A DNA stretch of 64,000 nucleotides from Lepidodermella squamata (taxonomy: Eukaryota > Gastrotricha). The translations under genes and the position numbers were made by a program. The DNA lies in the NCBI GenBank assembly GCA_047495785.1, contig JBLDXI010000024.1, positions 3,162,001-3,226,000 of the forward strand. Direction: 5' to 3'. Shown here piece after piece: positions 1 through 17,845 of the stretch (the stretch's first letter is position 1; each line of letters starts with the position of its first letter). Below the pieces are notes generated by a model, which did no database searches, was not told the origin of the DNA, and worked only from the letters and a program-made list of their open reading frames with translations.

Positions 1-1010
1 TCATCTCATCTATCCTGGTTGTCTTCAAAGTAGTTGGTTCAGCAGTCAGTTGGTACCTCTATATCACATCGAGAAATTCAAATTTGATAAGCGGTACATA
101 CGAATTGATAATAATCAAGATTGTAGCGATGATTGGAACAATTTTCCTCGATATCTCAGCGGTTCTTTTTGCGATGGATATCGAAAGGAACTTTGGCTTG
201 AACTTCATCTGTTCTATACGGATTTTCCTTCTCGTATCCGGCCTGTCTTTAATCCACGCAACGATTGTGGCTAGGTCTTACGCAATGAGAATTTACATGT
301 ACAGATGCAGGCCTGACTTATTTGCCCCGTCACTAAGGGCTAGCACTGTTTCATTTCACAACAGAAGGACGACAAGGGTTGCACCGGGTTACAGAGTTAC
401 TTTGGAGAGGTTTACATGGTGGCGATTGTCGAAAGGCCCGACCACAGTGACCATAAGCTTGACAACAGACGAGCCGCTGCCAGTTTTCAACTACTACCGG
501 TCAATATTGAAGTTCATCGCTGGCTTCATAGTTGTGAACTTGATCTGCCTTTTTTTCATCTTCACGCCGCCTGTTGGACCTGGCTACCCCACCATTCAAT
601 TGAAAAAGGCATTCCCGGAACCGACATATGATCCTGACCTTGATGAATATATCGACCTGCACTACGTTTCTTGTACGACAAGCAGTGCAAGCAATGTTGA
701 TACCGGATACGGCGTGTTATTCGCCATTCACCTTCTCATGCTGTTCTACGCCTGCTTTCGCGCCTATGAAATGCGCAATGTTGATAGCAATGCGCATGAC
801 GCGGTGCTGAAGGACGTGCCCTTCTATCGGGTGGCTAGTTGGAACGCAGCAACTCTGCTCGCCGCCTACGTCTGCGTGCTTCTTGTCCTGGGTTCGCGGC
901 CCCCTTATTTCGAGAGCTTGTTCATCGTCGCTGCTTTACTTCTTGAATCAATAACTGCCTTCCTCACAACGATCGCTTTTCCTAACTTGGCACAACTGAA
1001 ACTAATTTGA
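1..1010 (+). CDS. GABA-B-like class C GPCR, copy 1 (5' truncated by window)
   Basis: The open frame is already running at the window edge (first full codon at base 3) and stops at 1008-1010, so only the seven-helix part and C-terminus are seen. It aligns through its whole length with the transmembrane half of copies 2 and 3. Class C/GABA-B hallmarks are the first intracellular segment ITSRNSNLI, the helix-3 region FICSIRIFLLVSGLSLIHA, the AYEMRNV motif that corresponds to WETRNV in GABA-B receptors, and the terminal FPNLAQLK segment resembling the end of the GABA-B helix 7. No intron interrupts it. The extracellular Venus-flytrap domain must lie upstream of the window. The role is inferred as a plasma-membrane G-protein-coupled receptor; the ligand is unknown. 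Confidence 0.85.
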   Translation, partial: ISSILVVFKVVGSAVSWYLYITSRNSNLISGTYELIIIKIVAMIGTIFLDISAVLFAMDIERNFGLNFICSIRIFLLVSGLSLIHATIVARSYAMRIYMYRCRPDLFAPSLRASTVSFHNRRTTRVAPGYRVTLERFTWWRLSKGPTTVTISLTTDEPLPVFNYYRSILKFIAGFIVVNLICLFFIFTPPVGPGYPTIQLKKAFPEPTYDPDLDEYIDLHYVSCTTSSASNVDTGYGVLFAIHLLMLFYACFRAYEMRNVDSNAHDAVLKDVPFYRVASWNAATLLAAYVCVLLVLGSRPPYFESLFIVAALLLESITAFLTTIAFPNLAQLKLI

Positions 1011-2420
1011 CACTAAACAAATCAACTAATTCTCGGTTCAAAACTAAAATTGTTCACTGATCATTTTTGTTTTTAGGAAACCTTGCCCTGTTGTATCGCG
1101 TAATTATGATGTAGCCACGTATTACGAATATTAAAAATGTTGACATCCACCACAGATGACTCGCTAGCTCGAATCTGAACTATAACATGCTCATTGCTCA
1201 TATAAAATTTCTTTTTCGATGCTCAGGTAGGCACAATATGCACCACCAACACAATTAATAGAATCCTCGAACTGGAGTTTTCTGAATATTTCCCCTGGAT
1301 TTTTGAAATAACATAATTTTTTTAAATAATTTTGAATAATTTTTGAATAATAATCTGGATGGGTGACCCGGAAAGCGAAGACAACGAGAAAGCGTAAAGC
1401 AAGCCTTGCCATATGATATTTCGAAGCTATAAATGAATGGCGGTATCACAAATCGTTCACCATTAGGCATTAGGCATTTCCAACTTGTTATCTATATGTT
1501 ATCTGATTTTATCTTTCGATGAATTGAGGGTTGTGTAAGACATCCACCCAAGGACATGCATTCGACCCTAAAAATATCCGAGTACGTGATTCCAAATTGT
1601 GGTCTGGTGCTTCAAATACGTGCAATTGCTTTTTCATCAAATCACGATCTTCATGCTAATCAATTTCTGCCTACTCATCATCATCTTCAATAAAATGATG
1701 AACGTCTGATCTGAACCTTTCAAGAGAATGAAAAAACTCAGTCTCTAATTGAAAAGTCATTAAAACGGACTTAAATACTGATCCAGAGGTGATGTTATGT
1801 TGAAAGGAAGGTTTCTAGTTACACATACACGTTTGATGAAATACAACCTAAAATATAAAAGGTAGCGAGATGTAAATTCCTTGGCATTTCCGATGGTATC
1901 AGTCATCAATCGCATGATACAGCGAGTGGGAAAACAAAAGGGTGGTCGCGGTGATCGTTCCCTAGCCTGAAGGAGGATCTTCAGGGAGGCGAATCTTCGG
2001 GAAGCACATATGCTATTTTCGAAAAAGCTATTCTACTAAAATGTTACCGGTCAAGCTAGTAATCAAGCTGAACAGATCGGCACTCGTAACTCATAAGCCA
2101 TGAAGAAGTCCTAATGTCATCTATTTATGTTGCTGCCATTCCCAAATGCAAATAAATGTGGAGATCTTTTACTATTACTCTAGCTCTGTTTCTAGAAGCT
2201 GGGAAACTTAAAAATTTGGCTTACACAGATTCTGGTTTTGATGAAATTAAGCCCATTTTCAGTTTTGAAAAAGCTGATAGAAAAAAGGAATTCCAACTAC
2301 TGCGTAGCAACAAGGTCATTAAGATCGCATGTGCCCATCACATGATTACCATCCTTCAATTTAATTTCCAACTACGATTTGCGAATTTTAAATAGCATTT
2401 TCACTAGTTTTAGACCGAAC
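1011..2420. other. Intergenic region between receptor copies 1 and 2
   Basis: About 1.4 kb with only short AT-rich open frames on both strands, none resembling a known protein and none with splice sites that extend it. I see no RNA gene and no repeat. The promoter of receptor copy 2 should lie at the right end. Confidence 0.5.
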
Positions 2421-2459
2421 CATACCGCACTCATTATAATTAGTTTTATCGAATGCCCA
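2421..2459 (+). promoter_or_regulatory. Conserved leader upstream of receptor copy 2
   Basis: The stretch with ACCGCACTCA, TAATTAG and TTATCGAATGCCC recurs upstream of copy 3 at 6294-6340 although the surrounding DNA has diverged. In copy 3 the ATG in GAATGCCC is followed at once by a stop, so this ATG is probably not the start codon and the element is more likely promoter or 5' UTR. Confidence 0.45.
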
Positions 2460-2521
2460 CGCAAAAACGATTTCGCATTTTCACCCCTTACTTCCATCGA
2501 ATTTTCAAACACTGCTTTATA

Positions 2522-4984
2522 ATGAATACTTTGCAGCTAATTTATGCTATACTGCTGTGCCTTCCACTCTCCACGGCTAGAAAAAGGTACCAAATCTCCA
2601 TTCTATCTCTGATTGGTAAAACAGGAAGCGAGCCGAGAGACGGTCGAGTTTGTCAACTGGCTCAGCAGTTTGTCTTCGATCAAATCAACAACAGGAGCGA
2701 CATTTTACCCGACTATCATCTCGAGGCAGATTTCCAAGACGACGGCCCAGCTAGTTCTTTCGCCTTGAGAAATGCTGCGCCCTATTTCCGCAGATTCGAA
2801 AATCAATATGGCTCTATCATTCCGTCTCCAATCGTCATGGGTACGTCTTTCACCCCTGGTTGCAAAGCCCTTGGAACAACTATTCAATATTTCAATCGAG
2901 TTTTGATAACAACAACATGCATCGGGCCAATTTATACCGAAAACCGGCGTGTCTTTCCTAACCTCTATCGAACCCGTCAATCGGCCGAGATGAACACCTA
3001 TGCCCATTTGGGTTTCATCCGGCAAGTTGGAAATTGGTCGAAAATTGGTATCTATGCTAACTCCGCAAATTCTTACAACGTTGATATAGCTCTCCATATC
3101 TTTGCCGCAGCAAAAAAGTATAAAATCGCAGTTACATACTTCGACATCGCCACCGGTTACCCAGAATATGTTGCTGATGCTATGCTATCAAGCGGAACTA
3201 GGATTTTTGTGATTCAAACTGTAGAAACGCCGGTATACCTCAGCTTCCTATGTCTGACACTCGTGAAAGGCCTTACTGGGCCGAAATACATATTCACAAT
3301 ACCTTCGGGCTTGATTGTGGACCCGAAAACATTCCCTGCTAACGTCTCAATCGGGGACAATCGCTTTTGCACGAGATCACAGCTTTTGGAACAACTGACT
3401 TACTGCATTTACGCTGGAATCACCGGACCAGCTTTGGAAAATAATGGGAATGTAACCTTGCTCGGATATGATAAGCCCGAATTCGAAGCTAGATTTGTAT
3501 CTTATTCGAAAATTAGCAATGGTTTCGACTTTGAGGACCGGCATCAGTGTCACGACAGGGCTTTGCAAGCTGCCTTAATATTAGATAGGTCAGAACAGAT
3601 TTTGAAGAGCGATTTCAAGATGACGTTGAAGGACTATCCGAGGAACTCTTCGTTCGTTATGGATGTTGTAAATAGCACTGTCTCAAAGGTATCCTTCGTT
3701 GGGCTGAGAATTGGCCTGCAAAAGTACTCGAAACGGTTGGAAATCGATGAGGAGCCGATTTATTACCACTCATACCAAGAAGAGGATGGGTTAAAACTCC
3801 GCTACAGGGCTTTCAGGCCGTCAAATTCCAGTTTCGACAACCCTGACTCGTATTCTTATATTAAAGTTTCGGAAATCAAATGGAAGACCTGGGATAAGCA
3901 GCCCCCTCTTGATTCGGCCAAACATGGGCAAACTATTGAAGCCGCACCTGACGGAACAACTTTAACGGTCCTAATCATATCTTCAATTCTGACTGTCGTC
4001 AAAGTTGTTGGTTCTGCAATTTGTTGGTACTTCTATATCACATCAAGGAATTCAAATTTGATAACCGGTGATCCCGAATTAATTGTAATTAAGATTGTAG
4101 CGATGATAGGGACGATTTTGCTCGACATCTCAGCGGTTCTTTTTGCGATTGATATCGATAAGAATTTCGGTTTTAACTTCATTTGTTCAATCAGGATTTT
4201 CCTCCTAGTTTCCGGTCTATCTCTAATCCATGCAACGATTGTGGCTAGGTCTTACGTAATGAGAATTTACATGTACAGATACAGGCCTGACTTGTGTGGT
4301 CCTTCACTACGAGCAAAAAGTGTTTCATTCCACAACAGACGGACGGCAAAGGTCACCCCGGGCTATAGAATTACTTCTGAGAGATTTACATGGTGGCGAT
4401 TGTCAAACGGCCTGACCACAGTTACAACCAGTTTGACCACAGACGAACCATTGCCAGTGTTCAACTACTACCGGTCAATATTAAAATTCATCCTTGCTTT
4501 TTTGGCTGGCAACTTGATTTGCCTCATCCTTATCTTCACGCCGCCTATTGGACCTGGTTACCCGACTATTCAATTGAAAAAGGCATTCCCGGAACCGACA
4601 TATGATCCTAACCTTGATGAATATATCGACCTGCACTACGTTTCTTGTATGACGAATAGTACAAGTAACATTGATACCGGATACGGTGTGTTATTCGCCA
4701 TTCACCTCCTCATGCTGTTCTACGCCTGCTTTCGCGCCTATGAGATGCGGAATGTTGATAGCAATGCGCATGACGCGGTGCTGAAGGACGTGCCCTTCTA
4801 TCGGGTGGCTAGTTTGAACGCCGCAACACTGCTCGCCGCCTACATCTGCGTGCTCCTTATCCTAGGTTCGCGGCCCCCTTATTTCAAGAGCTTGTTCATC
4901 GTCGCTGCTTTGCTTCTAGAATCGATAACTGCATTCCTAACCACAGTCGCGTTACCTAACTTGGCACAACTAAAGCCAATTTGA
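2522..4984 (+). CDS. GABA-B-like class C GPCR, copy 2
   Basis: An 820-residue single-exon receptor. I choose ATG 2522 over the in-frame ATG 2453 because it gives a clean signal peptide (MNTLQLIYAILLCLPLSTA) aligned with the start of copy 3, where the upstream ATG is dead. Residues about 20-480 form a periplasmic-binding-like (Venus flytrap, ANF receptor type) extracellular domain, followed without a Cys-rich domain by seven helices, as in GABA-B receptors. GABA-B-like marks are ITSRNSNLI after helix 1, CSIRIFLLVSGLS in helix 3, AYEMRNV before helix 6 and LPNLAQLK at the end. The second intracellular loop is basic and Ser/Thr rich. Expected role: plasma-membrane receptor coupling to G proteins, perhaps as a heterodimer; ligand unknown. 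The gene lacks introns, unlike most genes in the window. Confidence 0.88.
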   Translation: MNTLQLIYAILLCLPLSTARKRYQISILSLIGKTGSEPRDGRVCQLAQQFVFDQINNRSDILPDYHLEADFQDDGPASSFALRNAAPYFRRFENQYGSIIPSPIVMGTSFTPGCKALGTTIQYFNRVLITTTCIGPIYTENRRVFPNLYRTRQSAEMNTYAHLGFIRQVGNWSKIGIYANSANSYNVDIALHIFAAAKKYKIAVTYFDIATGYPEYVADAMLSSGTRIFVIQTVETPVYLSFLCLTLVKGLTGPKYIFTIPSGLIVDPKTFPANVSIGDNRFCTRSQLLEQLTYCIYAGITGPALENNGNVTLLGYDKPEFEARFVSYSKISNGFDFEDRHQCHDRALQAALILDRSEQILKSDFKMTLKDYPRNSSFVMDVVNSTVSKVSFVGLRIGLQKYSKRLEIDEEPIYYHSYQEEDGLKLRYRAFRPSNSSFDNPDSYSYIKVSEIKWKTWDKQPPLDSAKHGQTIEAAPDGTTLTVLIISSILTVVKVVGSAICWYFYITSRNSNLITGDPELIVIKIVAMIGTILLDISAVLFAIDIDKNFGFNFICSIRIFLLVSGLSLIHATIVARSYVMRIYMYRYRPDLCGPSLRAKSVSFHNRRTAKVTPGYRITSERFTWWRLSNGLTTVTTSLTTDEPLPVFNYYRSILKFILAFLAGNLICLILIFTPPIGPGYPTIQLKKAFPEPTYDPNLDEYIDLHYVSCMTNSTSNIDTGYGVLFAIHLLMLFYACFRAYEMRNVDSNAHDAVLKDVPFYRVASLNAATLLAAYICVLLILGSRPPYFKSLFIVAALLLESITAFLTTVALPNLAQLKPI

Positions 4985-6293
4985 TGCAGCGCAATGTTGA
5001 CCACCTGCCAGATATCTCTTAGAGGATCCATTTTTATGACTCGCAAACGCGAATACTTGTAGTCGTTTCGTTTTATATTTCTGGTGAAGTAATCATTCAG
5101 CCCTGTACTTATATTAATGATGTGGAAATAAACAGCGATTGCGGCATTAAGTAAAATAGATACATCCGTGCAAAACACGGACAGTTTCCGGCTCGCCGGT
5201 GTTTCCACCACGCGCGAACTCATTTTGGGTGTCGCGTTTCACGCCTAAATGCACCTCGTTCGATGACGTCTCGGCTGTTTCACGAACGAGTTGAACGAGG
5301 GCATAGATATACGGATATCGGCAAGCACTAGCAAAGCCATTTTGTTGCGCAGGAGGACATTGAAAAGAACGTAGAGCTTTTTTCGCGGTATTCGGCAACT
5401 AGATCAACCGTTTGAATGTTACCCCAGACGGCCTTAAGTTTGAATAGTGAAATCCGCATCTAAATTGCAACAATTAAAATTGAAATGATTCCAGAAAGCT
5501 GTAGCGTTGAATTTTGTAAGCATCTTACGGCTGTCAATGGTCAATGGCTTCCTGGAATCCTGAACGTCCAGTTTATCCAGGCAGTCCTGCATCTTTGACT
5601 CGAGATCGCGGCACAGTGGGCTCAGAGGTTCGTCGACAGAGCGATTTCATGCAGATATAGTAATGCTGAAGAAAAGCCTCCCAATCGGCTTCTACGAATC
5701 CGAGATCAAGCTTCCGTTTGCTTGCATAGAAGAATCCGTCTAGCGTTTCTGCTGGTATTTCCGCTATCGTCTCTATAACTAAACTCTATATCGACGCGAT
5801 GAAGGAAAGATGCTTTCGTATGGGAGCGTTTTGAAAGGATAAATGAGCTTAGGCCGTATGATAGTAAATAAATGATAGTAATAAGATGTTGTTGAAGTTG
5901 TGTTATCGAGATTACACCGACACGGCTGTTCGTTCTTTCTAACCCCGCATCTCTGGACCCAAATGCCACTGTAGAGCAAACAGGACCTGACACCATCGCC
6001 AGCCCACGGAGCAAACGAATCCGCCGACTCTACGCCATCACCCGTCCGACTCTTTCAGATTCAAAACCTTGTCTTATTACGCAATTTGTTTCTATTTCCG
6101 GTACCTATACTGTTATGTCGAGCAATTCGCGATAGAAGGCCAATGTCTCAGCTTTCAGCCGAATTACAAATGTCAATTTTCAATATTATAAGCTTTGCAT
6201 GACATTCTTTGATGACCTGGTGATGGCGTTGTTACTAGACAGCAACTTACTGAAATGCAATCCACCGTAAAGGTGCCAGAGCACGTGATTCTA
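4985..6293. other. Intergenic region between receptor copies 2 and 3
   Basis: About 1.3 kb. Several minus-strand open frames of 60-114 codons occur, but they overlap each other, have no recognisable domains and no consistent splice sites. I see no supported gene or repeat. Confidence 0.5.
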
Positions 6294-6340
6294 TACCGCA
6301 CTGCGGCACTCACAGTAATTAGCTCTTATCGAATGCCCTA
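6294..6340 (+). promoter_or_regulatory. Conserved leader upstream of receptor copy 3
   Basis: Counterpart of 2421-2459: ACCGCACT, TAATTAG and TTATCGAATGCCCTA. It lies 50-100 bp before the start codon at 6396, a position fitting promoter or 5' UTR sequence. Conservation between two diverged flanks is the only evidence. Confidence 0.45.
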
Positions 6341-6395
6341 GCTGCTTTAGCTGCCGACTCATTACTTTCAGCGACATTTCCAACATTTCTCAGTA

Positions 6396-8867
6396 ATGAT
6401 TACTCTGCAGCTGATTTCTTCTTTATTGCTATACCTTCCACTCTCTACGGCAAAGAAAAGATACCAAATCTCCATTCTATCGCTGATCGGCAAAACAGGG
6501 AATGAGCCGAGAGACGGCCGAGTTTGTCAGCTGGCTCAGCAGTTTGTCTTTGATCAAATCAACAACAGGAGCGACATTTTACCCGACTATCATCTCGAGG
6601 CAGATTTCCAAGACGAAGGTCCGACCAGTTCATTCGCCTTAAGAAATGCTGCGCCATATTTTCGCCGATTCGAAAACCAATCTGGCTCTATTTATCCGAC
6701 TCCAATCGTTTTAGGCACAACGTTCACTCCTGGTTGCAAAGCCCTCGGAACATCTATCCATTATTTCAATCGAGTTTTAATAGCCACAGCTTGCATCGGA
6801 CCAATTTATACTGAAAATCGGTGTGTTTTTCCTAACCTCTACCGAACCCGTCAGTCCGCCGAGATGGCCACATATGCCCATTTAGGTTTTCTGCGGAAAG
6901 TCGGAAATTGGTCGAAAATCGGGATCTATGCTAATTCTGGTAATTCTTTCAACGTTGATCTAGCTCTCCATCTTTTGAGCGCGGTGAAAAAGCAGGAAAT
7001 TACGGTGGCATACTTTGACATCGCCCCAGGTTACCCGGATTATGTTGCTGAAGCCATGTTGTCAAGTGATACCAGGATATTTTTTATTCAAATGGCGGAA
7101 ATGCCGGTGTATCTCAGCTTTCTTTGTATGACTTACGTGAAAGGCCTCACTGGGCCAAGATACGTCTTCTTCATACCTTTAGGCTTGCTCGTGGACCCGA
7201 AATCACTGCCAGCCATTGTATCAATCGGAGACAATCGCTTTTGTACGAGATCACAAATTTTAGAACAGCTCAAGCGCTGCTTTATCGCTGGAATCACCGG
7301 ATCAGCTTTGGAAAATAACGGGAAAGTAACGTTGCTTGGTTATGATAAACCAGAATTCGAGGAGAACTTTCTCATTTACTCGAAAATAAGCAGTGGTTTC
7401 GACTTTGAGGACCGACATAATTGCCACGACAGGGCTCTGCAGTCAGCTTTGATCCTAGACAGATCAGAACGGATTCTGAAGAGTGATTTCAACATGTCTT
7501 TGAGAGACTATGAGAAGGACCCTTCGTTCGTCTTTGATGTGGTCAATAGCACTGTTTCAAAGTTATCCTTTGTTGGATTAAGAGCTGGCATGCAAAAGTA
7601 CTCGAAACGGTTGGAAATCGATGATGAGCCGATTTTCTATCTGTCTTACCAAGAAGAGGATGGGCTAAAACTTCGCTACAAAGCTTTCAGGCCGGCAAAC
7701 TCAAGTTTCGACAACCCTGACTCGTATTCTTATATTAAAGTTTCGGATATGAAATGGAAGACTTGGGATAAGCTTCCACCTCTTGACTCGGCCCGATATA
7801 GGAATACCATTGAAAGCGCACCTGACGGAACGACTTCAACCGTCCTAATCCTGTCATCCATTCTGGCTGTCGTCAAAGTAGTTGGTTCTTCAGTCAGTTG
7901 GTACTTCTATATCACTTCAAGGAATTCGAATTTGACAGGCGGTAACTACGAATTGATTGCAATCAAGATTGTAGCGATGATAGGGACGATTCTTCTCGAC
8001 ATTTCAGCGGTTCTTTATGCGATGGATATTGAAAATAATCTCAGTTCGAACTTTATCTGCACAATTAGGATTTTCCTTCTCGTATCTGGTCTATCTGTAA
8101 TCCATGCAACGATTGTCGCTCGATCTTACACGATGCGAATTTACGTGTACAGATGCAGGCCGGACTTGTCTGCCGCTTCACTAGGGGCTAGCACAGTTTC
8201 ATTCCATAACATAAGGACGGCCAGGGTCGCCCCTGGTTACAGCAAAACTTTGGAGAGATTCACATGGTGGAGGTTGCGAAAAGGCCCGACGACAGTGATG
8301 ACAAGTTTGACAACAGATGAACCGCTGCCAGTGTCGCTGCCAGTGAAGAACTACTACCGGTCAATTTTGATGTTCATCCTTGGTTTTGTGATTGTTAACT
8401 TGATTTGCCTTTTAATCATCTTCACGCCTCCTGTTGGATCTGGTTACCCGACAATTCAATTGAAAAAGGCATTCCCGGAACCGACATATGATCCTGACAT
8501 TGATGAATATATCGACCTGCACTACGTTTCTTGCATGACAAGTAGTACAAGCAACATTGATACCGGATACGGCGTGTTATTCGCCATTCACCTCCTCATG
8601 CTGTTCTACGCCTGCTTTCGCGCCTATGAGATGCGGAATGTTGATAGCAATGCGCATGATGCTTTGAAGGACGTGCCCTTCTATCGGGTGGCTAGTTTGA
8701 ATGCCGCAACGTTGCTCGCCGCCTACGTCTGCGTGCTCCTTATCCTTGGTTCGCGGCCTCCTTATTACGAGAGTTTGTTCATCGTCGCTGCTTTGCTTCT
8801 TGAATCGATAACTGCGTTCTTGACAACGGTCGCTTTGCCCAACTTGGCACAACTGAAGCTTATTTGA
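6396..8867 (+). CDS. GABA-B-like class C GPCR, copy 3
   Basis: An intronless 823-residue receptor, collinear with copy 2: signal peptide MITLQLISSLLLYLPLSTA, Venus-flytrap domain, then seven GABA-B-type helices ending LPNLAQLKLI. The flytrap domain and second half differ from copy 2 by scattered substitutions, but the stretch around the last extracellular loop and helices 5-6 is almost identical at DNA level. Two small indels are specific to this copy: an in-frame 12-bp duplication near 8330-8345 (PLPVSLPVKNYY instead of PLPVFNYY) and loss of one codon near 8660 (HDALKD instead of HDAVLKD). Both keep the frame, so the gene is probably functional. Ligand unknown; inferred plasma-membrane location. 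Confidence 0.88.
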   Translation: MITLQLISSLLLYLPLSTAKKRYQISILSLIGKTGNEPRDGRVCQLAQQFVFDQINNRSDILPDYHLEADFQDEGPTSSFALRNAAPYFRRFENQSGSIYPTPIVLGTTFTPGCKALGTSIHYFNRVLIATACIGPIYTENRCVFPNLYRTRQSAEMATYAHLGFLRKVGNWSKIGIYANSGNSFNVDLALHLLSAVKKQEITVAYFDIAPGYPDYVAEAMLSSDTRIFFIQMAEMPVYLSFLCMTYVKGLTGPRYVFFIPLGLLVDPKSLPAIVSIGDNRFCTRSQILEQLKRCFIAGITGSALENNGKVTLLGYDKPEFEENFLIYSKISSGFDFEDRHNCHDRALQSALILDRSERILKSDFNMSLRDYEKDPSFVFDVVNSTVSKLSFVGLRAGMQKYSKRLEIDDEPIFYLSYQEEDGLKLRYKAFRPANSSFDNPDSYSYIKVSDMKWKTWDKLPPLDSARYRNTIESAPDGTTSTVLILSSILAVVKVVGSSVSWYFYITSRNSNLTGGNYELIAIKIVAMIGTILLDISAVLYAMDIENNLSSNFICTIRIFLLVSGLSVIHATIVARSYTMRIYVYRCRPDLSAASLGASTVSFHNIRTARVAPGYSKTLERFTWWRLRKGPTTVMTSLTTDEPLPVSLPVKNYYRSILMFILGFVIVNLICLLIIFTPPVGSGYPTIQLKKAFPEPTYDPDIDEYIDLHYVSCMTSSTSNIDTGYGVLFAIHLLMLFYACFRAYEMRNVDSNAHDALKDVPFYRVASLNAATLLAAYVCVLLILGSRPPYYESLFIVAALLLESITAFLTTVALPNLAQLKLI

Positions 8868-10472
8868 TACAGCACCTGCAACCTGTTGATAATCCAAGCT
8901 TTATGACTTTTATGGTTCTAAACGCGTATTACTAGGCAAAGTATTTAATTTCTGCATCCGTGTAATCATTGATGAGGACATGAACAGAGGTTTCTCGTTA
9001 GTGATGTGAATTATTCGGCTCATTATTATTATTCGGTGACTCATCAACCAATTTATTTTTTCACCGAAAAAAATTGTAAAAAGGAGTTCACGAAAAGCAG
9101 AAAAATTGTGTGGTTTTGATGTCTTTTTCATGAAAGTGAAATAGGAGTCGAGCGTTATATGGAAATGGGGCTAATAACCATCAAGATTTCTGAGTAAATA
9201 AGATTTGAAGTTAACTGGCGAAGAACACCCAGATCTTGCCTGTAAAAACAGTGTGGACATCCGGAGCTTTGTCTATTCTTGTACGAGATTCAGATTAAAA
9301 TATTTCGGTTCTACTTTCGATTTGGATTTCCACTTTTTGCCTTCGGCCTGTGACACTTGCTTCTAGGCTTACGCGGCATTAATCGAAATATTCTAAACAA
9401 AATTCAAACGATTCAGAAATATGGCGTTTATAGTGTACAATTTGAAAATTTTAGCTACTAAAAGAGACAATAAATAATAAAAGAGCGCAAAAAATTATTT
9501 ATATATTTGTTATAGCTATCGGCTATCAAAATCCTCATATAATTGAGGGAAATGTAAAATTCAGTCATTTTGGAAAAAAAATGGGAATTGAGCCTTAAAT
9601 TTAGTGCTAACCCTTTAAAATTCAGGTGGGCAATCGACACGAATTTAAATTGTTTTAGATGTTGAATTCTTTCAGTAAATATTTTCAATTGTTTTTTTCG
9701 CAGGATTTTTTTCATTTGTTACAAATTTGCCTAGCGATTTATGTCTTGATCTCACAAGTACTGCAGTAGCGTGTCGTTTCTTCATTTTTCAGATTGTTCG
9801 CATTCAACCAATTCAACCAATAAAAGGTTAATTATTGTATCTGATAAGCAGTAAACAAGGAGCGCAGCTTGATTCGATTTCACATGGCGTCGAATTGCCT
9901 ATCATTGCCGACGCGCTCCTCCGCCAAGAAATCACAGGAAACAAGTGAAGAATAGCCGGGCAGCGTCGGCCGGAGACGGGCGCGCGCATACTATCGCTGC
10001 GATGCTATTGTCCGCGAAGATACATGATAATAATAAACATTGATTGACCAAGTACGCGTGCGCGCTTTTTATTGCTTCGTTAACTCGCGCGCAATTTAAT
10101 CATCGCGATCAATTCTTCACTTTTTTTCTGCCTCCATGAGACACTATAATATTTGAACCAACCAGCGTATTATAAGGAATTGCACGCCACTTCACATAAA
10201 TCGAGTGCTGCTTCTTTTTATACAACGCTTAACATTTGTAAATATATAATAGGAACGACGCAGTAAGAGTACGCGCGTTTCGAGAAATGAATTTACTACT
10301 ACTTGATGGCTGACAGCGCAGCGCGGCAAATTGACTATGAAACCGCGGGCAGTCAGTCGCCAATTTAGCCGCTCCGCCGCCAGGGCATCGCAGATACACA
10401 CGACGGCGCTTTACGCATCATTCGCGTGACCCTGATTCGCATGTTTTATTGACGTGCGCGTCGCTGCAAAAA
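8868..10472. other. Intergenic region upstream of the glutamate receptor gene
   Basis: About 1.6 kb. The left two thirds are AT rich with no supported gene. From about 9930 to 10440 the DNA becomes patchily GC rich with several CGCGCG words, which may mark the promoter and 5' UTR of the glutamate receptor gene starting at 10473. No TATA box is clearly placed. Confidence 0.4.
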
Positions 10473-17316
<6,844 letters not shown>

Positions 17317-17845
17317 AAGAGTCATACCAATGTTCTTTAGATTCGCGTTACAACATTGTTCAGTTTCGTATGATAGTCGAATAAAATATTGTTTCGAAAG
17401 AGGGTTGACCTGTTTTTGAGCTGCCTCGTTCCCATTTAGTGCAGCAAGCCTTATAAGTCGATCTAGCACTTTGCCGCCTCGGGCCGCAAGGTGTGACAAG
17501 TTGTAAGCGCGGCTCGGTACAAAGGGATCGATTATTTAAGCGCGCGCGCGGCATTCATCATTCATCTCCGGTCCGATTTTTTTCCTACAGCAAACACACT
17601 GCATATGCATACATGTAGTATGTATATGAATGCATGAATACACACAGGCAGTAGTAATAATCGTCTGAACTTTTTTGCCGGTCTCACCGTGTGCGACTCA
17701 TAGAGGTTCTATTCACTGCATCAAATCAATTTGGCGGCTATTCGCCTGAACATGATAGGCCCACGAATAAATTCGTAATAATGTAGCTTTTAGTTGTTCT
17801 ATTTCTCTTTGGGACTAGGTTTTTGAATGACCGAGATTTTCAACT
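17317..17845. other. Intergenic region, glutamate receptor to PLC copy A
   Basis: Contains AATAAA at 17380-17385, the likely poly(A) signal of the glutamate receptor gene. A GC-alternating run (GCGCGCGCGC) preceded by TTATTTAAG lies near 17535-17555, possibly promoter sequence of the PLC gene. No other gene is supported. Confidence 0.4.

Noticed and set aside
2453-2521. Upstream ATG adding 23 residues to receptor copy 2
   Set aside because: The homologous ATG in copy 3 is followed by a stop, and the added residues would mask the signal peptide.
4879-6014. Several overlapping minus-strand frames after receptor copy 2
   Set aside because: They are mutually overlapping, unrelated to any family I know, and one runs antisense to the receptor end.
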